Assembly (NCBI GenBank): GCA_947258585.1
Contig: CAMYIZ010000017.1
Location: forward strand, 62,001-126,000
DNA length: 64,000 nucleotides
Direction of reading: 5' to 3'
DNA from: an uncultured Haliea sp.
GTDB taxonomy: Bacteria > Pseudomonadota > Gammaproteobacteria > Pseudomonadales > Halieaceae
Part shown: positions 58,787-64,000 of the stretch, one piece after another
How the letters are laid out: every line of letters starts with the position of its first letter
Numbering within the stretch: position 1 is the stretch's first letter
Translations under genes and position numbers: made by a program
Notes under the pieces: model-generated
Database searches by the model: none
The model's input: only the letters and a program-made list of their open reading frames with translations
Told to the model about the DNA's origin: nothing

Positions 58787-59068
58787 ATGGAAGCCGTATT
58801 TCTGACCTTTATCCTCATGCTGGCCATATTCCTGGGCTTCGAGCTGATCAACAAGGTGCCCGCGACCCTGCACACTCCCCTGATGTCCGGTGCCAACGCG
58901 ATTTCCGGTATCACCGTGGTCGGCGCCATCGGGCTCGCAGGTACAGGCCAACAGGACCTGTCCAACTGGCTGGGTGCCGCGGCGGTAGCGCTGGCCTCCA
59001 TCAACGTGATCGGTGGTTACATGGTAACCGACCGCATGCTGGCAATGTTCAAGAAGAGGGGTAAGTGA
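58787..59068 (+). CDS. pntAB: NAD(P) transhydrogenase subunit alpha part 2
   Basis: A 93-residue membrane protein with three transmembrane helices (about residues 4-20, 34-52 and 60-80). It corresponds to the C-terminal membrane part of PntA. VPATLHTPLMSGANAISGI is the conserved cytoplasmic loop and INVIGGYMVTDRMLAMFKK the family's end. ATG at 58787, one base after the pntAA stop, with GGAGGGGGG as ribosome-binding site. pntB begins 2 bases after its stop. Confidence 0.96.
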   Translation: MEAVFLTFILMLAIFLGFELINKVPATLHTPLMSGANAISGITVVGAIGLAGTGQQDLSNWLGAAAVALASINVIGGYMVTDRMLAMFKKRGK

Positions 59069-59070
59069 TT

Positions 59071-60432
<1,362 letters not shown>

Positions 60433-60480
60433 GATCCAGCGCGCCCCATCCGGGGTGCATCCAAGCCCTGCTGTATTCGG

Positions 60481-60506
60481 AGCCCGCTATGCGGGCTCTT
60501 TGCTTT
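60481..60506 (+). terminator. Terminator after pntB
   Basis: AGCCCGC and GCGGGCT pair around TAT and are followed by CTTTGCTTT, 48 bases past the pntB stop. The T-tract is interrupted, so efficiency may be moderate. It ends at the last base of the convergent ABC transporter gene. Confidence 0.75.
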
Positions 60507-62272
60507 CAGGCGCCGGTAGTTTTCGGCGGGTCCTGGAATTGCAGGCTTGCAAGACGAGCGTAGAGTGGGCAGTCCTGCAGCAGACTCTGGTGGGTGCCGA
60601 TGGCTATCAGGCTGCCCTTGTCGAGAACGGCGATCAGGTCCGCGTGCAGGATCGTCGACAGGCGGTGGGCGATGATCACCGTGGTCCGGTTGCGCATCAG
60701 CCCATGCAATGCCAGCTGCACTTGGTGCTCGCTCTCGCTGTCCAGCGCACTGGTGGCCTCGTCAAGCAATAGAACCCGTGGGTTGGCCAGGATGGCGCGC
60801 GCCAGGGCGATGCGCTGGCGCTGGCCGCCGGACAGACGCACGCCCTGCTCGCCCAGTTCGCTGTCATAGCCGTTCGGCAGGCGCTGGATAAACTCGTGGG
60901 CATGGGCGGCCTGCGCTGCGGCAGTCACCTCGTCTGCGCTGGCCCCGGGCTTGCCGTAGGCGATGTTGTAGCGCACGGTGCCGGTGAACAGGGCCGGCTG
61001 CTGGGGCACCAGGGCCATTTGCTGGCGCAGGGTCTCCAGGCGCAGGGTGCGCAGGTCCACGCCGTCGAACAGCACCGCGCCTGATTGCGGGTCGTAGAAG
61101 CGCAGCAGCAGCTGGAACAGGGTGGATTTACCGCCGCCGGAGGGGCCCACCAGGGCCAGGCTCTTGCCTTCCGCAATGTCCAGGGTAAGGCCCTTCAGGG
61201 CCGGCTCTCTAGGGCGCGCCGGGTAGGCGAAGGTGACATCGCGCAAGCTCAGGCTGGCCTGCCCGGGGGCGCTGCTGCTGTCGCCGTCGGGGATTTCGCT
61301 GTGCATGTGCAGCAGTTCCAGCAGGCGCTCGGAGGCGCCGGCGGCGCGCTGCAATTCCCCCCAGACCTCGGAGATGGTGGCGAAGCCCGAGCCCACCATG
61401 ATCGCGTAGAACACGAAGGCACCCAGCTCGCCGCCGCTCATGCGGCCGCTGATCACGTCCTGGCCGCCGCTCCAGAGCATGGCCGCCATGCCGGCGAACA
61501 GCAGCAGGATGGCGACGCAGACCAGCAGTGCCCGCTGGCGGATACGCCGACGGGCGATGGCAAAGGCGCGCTCCACCTCGCCGGCGAAGGCCGCGCTCTC
61601 GCGGCTCTCACTGGTGTAGCTCTGTACCGTGCGGATGTGCTGGATGATTTCCCCGGCGTAGCTGCCGACGCTGGCGATGCTGTCCTGGCTCTGGGTCGAC
61701 AGCCGCCGCACCCGGCGGCCGAAGACCAGGATCGGCAACAGCACCAGCGGGACCCCGGCGGTGATCACCAGGCTGAGCTTGACGTTGGTGATGAACATCA
61801 GCACCAGGCCGCCGACCAGGGTCAGGCCGCTGCGCAGGGCCATGCTCAGGGAAGAGCCGATGATGGTCTGCAGCAGGGTGGTGTCGGTGGTCAGCCGCGA
61901 CATGATCTCGCCGCTGCGGTTGGTCTCGAAATAGCCGGGGTCGAGCCGGATGATGTTGTCGAATACCGCCTTGCGCAGGTCGGCGCTGACCCTTTCCCCC
62001 AGCCAGGACACCAGGTAGAAGCGCAGGAAGGTACCGATGGCCATGGCCCCGGCAATCACCATGATGACGCTGATGGCGTCGCGCAGGTCGGCGCTGGTGC
62101 CGCCGCCGAAACCCTCGTCGATCAGCACCTGGATGCCCCGGCCCAGGAACAGGGTGGCCCCCGCGGTAAACACCAGGGCACCGCCGGCGCCCAGCAGGCG
62201 CGCGCGGTAGGGCAGCAGGAACCGGAATATGGCCAGCAGCGGTGACAGGGAGCGACCGGGGGGCGGCGCCAT
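60506..62272 (-). CDS. ABC exporter, fused permease and ATPase
   Basis: A 588-residue half-transporter of the lipid/drug exporter type. The permease (about 1-330) has six helices and the conserved PGYFETNRSGEIMSRLTTDTT stretch. The ATPase (about 345-588) has Walker A GPSGGGKST, signature LSGGQRQRIALARA, Walker B VLLLDEATSALD and H-loop IAHRLST. It resembles MsbA-like exporters without being the clear MsbA (no lpxK neighbour). The ATG at 62272 shares one base with the stop of tatC (TAATG), so translation is coupled. Substrate unknown. Last gene of hisE-tatABC-ABC. Confidence 0.9.
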   Translation of the reverse strand: MAPPPGRSLSPLLAIFRFLLPYRARLLGAGGALVFTAGATLFLGRGIQVLIDEGFGGGTSADLRDAISVIMVIAGAMAIGTFLRFYLVSWLGERVSADLRKAVFDNIIRLDPGYFETNRSGEIMSRLTTDTTLLQTIIGSSLSMALRSGLTLVGGLVLMFITNVKLSLVITAGVPLVLLPILVFGRRVRRLSTQSQDSIASVGSYAGEIIQHIRTVQSYTSESRESAAFAGEVERAFAIARRRIRQRALLVCVAILLLFAGMAAMLWSGGQDVISGRMSGGELGAFVFYAIMVGSGFATISEVWGELQRAAGASERLLELLHMHSEIPDGDSSSAPGQASLSLRDVTFAYPARPREPALKGLTLDIAEGKSLALVGPSGGGKSTLFQLLLRFYDPQSGAVLFDGVDLRTLRLETLRQQMALVPQQPALFTGTVRYNIAYGKPGASADEVTAAAQAAHAHEFIQRLPNGYDSELGEQGVRLSGGQRQRIALARAILANPRVLLLDEATSALDSESEHQVQLALHGLMRNRTTVIIAHRLSTILHADLIAVLDKGSLIAIGTHQSLLQDCPLYARLASLQFQDPPKTTGA

Positions 62273-63024
62273 TACTCCGTGTCTGTCGCGCTGCTGTCCC
62301 GGCGCTGGATGTAGCGCCCGAAGAACACCCCGACCTCGAACAGGATCCACATCGGCACGGCCAGCAGGGCCTGGGAGATGACATCTGGCGGGGTCAGCAG
62401 CATGCCGAACACGAAACAGCCGACGATGATGTAGGGGCGCTTCTTGACCAGGTCTTCCGGCGTGGTGATACCGGCCCAGATCAGGATGACCGCGGCGATG
62501 GGGATCTCGAAGGCGATGCCGAAGGCGAAGAACAGCTTGAGGACGAAGTTCAGGTAGCTGTTGATATCGGTCATGATGGCAATATCGGCCGGGCCCACGC
62601 TGGTAAAGAAGCCGAAAATCAGCGGGAACACCACGTAGTAGGCGAAGGCTGCGCCGGCGTAGAACAGCAGGACGCTGGAGGCGAGCAGCGGTACCGCGAG
62701 GCGCTTTTCGTGGCGGTACATGCCGGGCGCTATGAAGCTCCAGATCTGGTAGAGCACATAGGGAATGGCGATGAAGATGGCGGCCACCAGGGTCAGCTTG
62801 AACGGGGTCAGGAAGGGGGAGGCGACCTCGGTGGCAATCATGGTGGCGCCCTCCGGCAGCAGGGCACGCAGTGGCCTGGAGACGAAGCTGTAGATCTCGT
62901 TGGAGAAGGGAAACAGGCCAATGAACACCAGCAGCACTGACAGCAGGGAGCGCAACAGCCGGTCCCGCAGTTCGGTGAGGTGTGCCACCAGCGGCAGTGG
63001 CTGATCGCCGTATTCTTCACTCAT
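62272..63024 (-). CDS. tatC: Sec-independent protein translocase subunit TatC
   Basis: A 250-residue inner-membrane protein with six transmembrane helices, the receptor for twin-arginine signal peptides. [15 protein letters not shown] is the N-terminal signature (with the Glu that contacts the twin arginine), [11 protein letters not shown]-like [16 protein letters not shown] the second loop, and [15 protein letters not shown] the fourth helix. ATG overlaps the tatB stop by 4 bases. The order hisE-tatA-tatB-tatC is conserved in gammaproteobacteria such as Pseudomonas. Confidence 0.97.
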   Translation of the reverse strand: MSEEYGDQPLPLVAHLTELRDRLLRSLLSVLLVFIGLFPFSNEIYSFVSRPLRALLPEGATMIATEVASPFLTPFKLTLVAAIFIAIPYVLYQIWSFIAPGMYRHEKRLAVPLLASSVLLFYAGAAFAYYVVFPLIFGFFTSVGPADIAIMTDINSYLNFVLKLFFAFGIAFEIPIAAVILIWAGITTPEDLVKKRPYIIVGCFVFGMLLTPPDVISQALLAVPMWILFEVGVFFGRYIQRRDSSATDTE

Positions 63025-63386
63025 GGGGTCGAAGGGTCCTGGCCGCCGGCAGGGGTCTTGCCGCGCTCGGTGCCGGCGGCAGCGTCCTCGCCAGCGTCTG
63101 CGTCATCGCCAGAGGGGCGATTGACTGCGGCCATATCTTCCTTGAACTCCTGCTCGGCACTGGCGACGCCGGCCTTGATTTCATCGCGGGTCTTGCGCAA
63201 CTCCTGAAGCACGGAGTCGTTGTGCAGCTCCTGCTCCACTTCCTGCCGGATATCATTGAAGCCCCGCTTGATGCGGTGCAGCCAGGCGCCGCCCGTGCGG
63301 ATGGCGCCCGGCAAGCGTTCCGGACCAATGACCAGCAGGCTGACCACGGCAATGAGAACCAGCTCGGTGAAACCGATATCAAACAT
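63021..63386 (-). CDS. tatB: Sec-independent protein translocase subunit TatB
   Basis: A 121-residue protein with one N-terminal transmembrane helix ([20 protein letters not shown]) and the hallmark [11 protein letters not shown], followed by an amphipathic helix and a long charged cytoplasmic tail ending in Asp/Ala/Gly-rich residues. Start MFDIGF distinguishes TatB from TatA. It binds substrate together with TatC. It begins 9 bases after the tatA stop and overlaps tatC by 4. Confidence 0.96.
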   Translation of the reverse strand: MFDIGFTELVLIAVVSLLVIGPERLPGAIRTGGAWLHRIKRGFNDIRQEVEQELHNDSVLQELRKTRDEIKAGVASAEQEFKEDMAAVNRPSGDDADAGEDAAAGTERGKTPAGGQDPSTP

Positions 63387-63395
63387 GGGCGCGGA

Positions 63396-63620
63396 TCAGG
63401 GCTTGGGGTTGCTGTCCCCGGAAGGCCGGGTGCTGTCTTCAGCCTCTGTTTTCTCTGCTTGCCCTGTGGTGTCGTCCTCGTCCTTGATGCTCTTGCGGAA
63501 GCCCTTGACCGCGCTGCCGAGGTCGCTGCCCAGGGTGCGCAGCCGCTTGGTGCCGAACAACATGATGACGATTGCCAGAATGATCAGCAATTGCCAGATA
63601 CTAATACCGCCGATACCCAT
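63396..63620 (-). CDS. tatA: Sec-independent protein translocase subunit TatA
   Basis: A 74-residue pore-forming subunit. [20 protein letters not shown] is the single helix, [21 protein letters not shown] the hinge and amphipathic helix with the usual FGTKRL, and the tail is acidic. ATG at 63620 was chosen because the helix must be N-terminal; the frame extends a further 55 codons into hisE without meaning. Between hisE and tatA there are 47 bases. Confidence 0.96.
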   Translation of the reverse strand: MGIGGISIWQLLIILAIVIMLFGTKRLRTLGSDLGSAVKGFRKSIKDEDDTTGQAEKTEAEDSTRPSGDSNPKP

Positions 63621-63667
63621 GTCTCTCTCCGTGTTTCCTGTTGCTGTCGTTGATGATGGCTGCGCCC

Positions 63668-63988
63668 TTAACCGCGCGAGGCCTTTTCTTCCAGTCCCGA
63701 TACACCGACCCTGCGCTGCAGGCATTCCAGCACCGCGGCGGAGTCCAGATTGAGATGGGAAAGCATGACCAGGGTGTGGAACCACAGGTCCGCTACTTCT
63801 CCGAGCAGTGCCGCGGGGTCATCGTTCACATCCTTTGCCGCGAGGATGACTTCCGTCGCCTCTTCGCCCACCTTCTCCAGGATCTTGTTCAGACCCTTGT
63901 GATGCAGGCTGGCGACATAGGAGCTGGCGGGATCTGCCAGTTTGCGTTGGGCAAGTATGCCATCCAATTGTTGCAGAACGTCATTCAT
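63668..63988 (-). CDS. hisE: Phosphoribosyl-ATP pyrophosphatase HisE
   Basis: A 106-residue MazG-like hydrolase that converts phosphoribosyl-ATP to phosphoribosyl-AMP in the second step of histidine synthesis. [30 protein letters not shown] contains the metal-binding Glu cluster (KVGEEATE), and [14 protein letters not shown] the second one. Present as a separate protein and not fused to HisI. It is complete: the start ATG at 63988 lies 12 bases before the window edge, and hisI is expected just beyond it. tatA follows in the same direction. Confidence 0.97.
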   Translation of the reverse strand: MNDVLQQLDGILAQRKLADPASSYVASLHHKGLNKILEKVGEEATEVILAAKDVNDDPAALLGEVADLWFHTLVMLSHLNLDSAAVLECLQRRVGVSGLEEKASRG

Positions 63989-64000
63989 TCCGGCCGTCCA

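Overview
The window is an ordinary-looking stretch of a high-GC gammaproteobacterial chromosome. Gene content and order fit an aerobic marine lineage near the Halieaceae/OM60 group or the Pseudomonas side of the class; this placement is inferred from gene order (hisE-tatABC, serB beside ytjB, gpmI-envC-ctpA-yibQ, efp-epmA, ntrBC near glnA) and was not tested by a search. Coding density is high. I see no rRNA, tRNA, CRISPR array or insertion sequence.

Layout. 1-3111: 3' part of hisF, a PAS-GAF-GGDEF diguanylate cyclase and a persulfide dioxygenase-rhodanese fusion. 3116-9929: an frdDCBA fumarate reductase/succinate dehydrogenase operon (minus strand), a divergent aldehyde dehydrogenase and an SLC13-type transporter. 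10081-about 13000: a visibly AT-richer patch with a 5'-truncated methyltransferase, a nucleoside deaminase, an azoreductase and a divergent LysR regulator. 13064-18055: a pseudouridine synthase, two polyhydroxyalkanoate depolymerases, a PHA synthase and a small Cys-rich protein. 18066-28278: yibQ-ctpA-envC-gpmI facing yibN-grxC-secB, then trmL, ntrBC and a DUF4124 protein. 28409-37548: glnA, typA, dtd, a GNAT protein, an FKBP isomerase, a cyclic-nucleotide-binding protein, parC and a TetR regulator. 37660-47591: an N-acyl-D-amino-acid deacylase-like enzyme, ytjB/serB, a PilZ protein, efp-epmA, a thioesterase and NhaC. 47723-52612: a DMT transporter and a FAN1-type nuclease overlapping a RecB-nuclease/XPD-helicase fusion. 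52588-57338: a Cfa-like methyltransferase, a DUF1365 protein and an FAD oxidoreductase divergent from rpoE-chrR. 57643-63988: pntAA-pntAB-pntB, an ABC exporter, tatCBA and hisE.

How the parts work together. The most striking system is the ECF sigma factor/ChrR zinc anti-sigma pair at 56063-57338 with the three lipid-modifying genes transcribed away from it. The shared intergenic region carries two divergent promoters of the same form (TGATCC, 17 bases, GTA), the pattern expected of a singlet-oxygen sigma regulon. Nitrogen control is also readable from the DNA: glnA and ntrBC each have a sigma-54 promoter with upstream NtrC dyads, one of them perfect. The FAN1 nuclease overlapping a Dna2-like nuclease-helicase fusion looks like a DNA-crosslink repair module. 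Starts were chosen from ribosome-binding sites and domain boundaries, so several differ from the longest open frame.
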